Source: Phalacrocorax aristotelis
Taxonomy: Eukaryota; Chordata; Aves; Suliformes; Phalacrocoracidae
Length of the DNA stretch: 64,000 nt
Assembly (NCBI RefSeq): GCF_949628215.1
Contig: NC_134277.1
Coordinates: forward strand, 26,363,179-26,427,178
Reading direction: 5' to 3'
The translations under genes and the position numbers were made by a program. The notes below the pieces were generated by a model that saw only the letters and a list, made by a program, of their open reading frames with translations, searched no databases and had not been told where the DNA came from. Shown one piece after another: positions 63,101-64,000 of this stretch. Each line of letters starts with the position of its first letter. Within the stretch, counting starts at the first letter, position 1.

Positions 63101-64000
63101 TAGAAAAGACTATGAATAATGAGAGATAAAACACTAAAAAAGATTAGGCATCATTTTGGCAATCCACTTTGGGGTTAAGATCGCTCATCAGATGAATGTT
63201 TCGTGGTGTGGGTTTTCATCATGAAAAGTTTGCACTGCTTTGCTGCAAATTATTGTATTACATGGAGATGCTGGACATTCTGTGGGTTTTTAACATATAC
63301 GCTGGCAGCCTGGGAAGAGGCAGACTTGTAAAATGGACCAATCACAAGGAATTTGCAGATGGATATGCATGTTCCCTTTGCATGCATAAGTGAAAGGGAA
63401 ACATTAGTAAAAGGGAAACCAAACAGAGGCACTGTGTACAGCTTTACGACCAAAGACGGGCCAGCCTCCTGTGTAGATTCAGTTGTTGATCAAAAATACA
63501 GCAAAAAGCAAGAGAAAGAGCATAAATGAGAGAAAATATAAGCACCTTCAAAGCTCCCTTAGGAACTGGGCAAAGGAGGATCTTTTTCTGGGTGCTTAAC
63601 ATTTGCTTTACACCTTTCATGCAAGCATCATGTTTCAAGGTCCCAGGTGGCCTTGGAGGGGAATGAAGGGCCTCACCCCCCCGTCCCTGATATAAAAGGG
63701 AACTTTATCACAGACATCAATGATCCCAGGATCAAGCCAAGTGAGATCTGTTTTCACAACCTCTTCTAAGAAAAAAAAGTGCTTCAACAGAAGGATACAC
63801 ACATATATAAAACCCCAAAATTAAGGTGAGTTCAGATATTATCTTCAACCAGAATATGCTCTAACGTGGGCAGATCTCACCTGTTCCTGGGCAGAACTGC
63901 TTCAGCATTCATTATCATTTAATGCTACTTTTTGAAATGGAAGAGCCTTGATAGGTTGAATGTCCTTCACTTATTCCCTCAGCATGCACGTCACAGTTCT

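Larger units (their letters stand above)
55696..64000 (-). other. CDK6 intron upstream of the 51-nt exon (runs off window)
   Basis: No CDK6 coding exon was found here. The interval contains a hexamer microsatellite at 57116-57172 and a CR1 at 59583-60156. Remaining ORFs are short and lack family features. Confidence 0.75.

Noticed and set aside
55696-64000. Search for the CDK6 exon ending AEMFRRK
   Set aside because: No minus-strand sequence coding this motif was seen; the exon is presumed to lie beyond 64000.

Overview
The window is vertebrate nuclear DNA, almost certainly from a bird. It has split genes with GT-AG (and two GC-AG) introns, CpG-island promoters and three CR1 LINE fragments. 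A solo LTR at 21370-21953 is of a type I know as very common in Neoaves, so I infer a neoavian rather than a galliform genome. The species cannot be fixed from the sequence alone. Gene order matches the conserved vertebrate block PEX1 - RBM48 - FAM133B - CDK6 (human 7q21.2). One extra gene, a calaxin (CLXN/EFCAB1) family member, lies between RBM48 and FAM133B.

Layout. 1-281 (minus): first coding exon of PEX1. 282-628: a 347-bp divergent promoter with four CCAAT boxes. 629-6144 (plus): complete five-exon RBM48, 358 aa. About 6337-6461: CR1 fragment. 8672-15183 (minus): complete five-exon calaxin-like gene, 197 aa as assembled. 17905-32643 (minus): complete eleven-exon FAM133B, 251 aa, with its CpG-island promoter at about 31990-33130. 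33130 to about 40000: no gene seen. About 40000-49886: probable long 3' UTR of CDK6. 49887-55695 (minus): last three coding exons of CDK6. 55696-64000: the CDK6 intron upstream of those exons, which contains a CR1 copy and runs off the window.

The genes do not form an operon or a joint pathway. PEX1 is a peroxisomal AAA ATPase, RBM48 a minor-spliceosome factor, calaxin a ciliary Ca2+ sensor, FAM133B a Lys/Ser-rich protein of unknown role, and CDK6 a G1 kinase. The shared structure is genomic: the PEX1/RBM48 head-to-head promoter, convergent RBM48 and calaxin, and tandem minus-strand calaxin, FAM133B and CDK6.

The most unusual feature is a 37-bp minisatellite at 14704-15137. Its unit is the 3' end of calaxin exon 1 plus its 5' splice site, so about eleven nearly identical GTGAGT donors stand in tandem directly behind the real one. 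All exon boundaries were set by hand from reading frame, splice consensus and remembered family sequences. No alignment was run.
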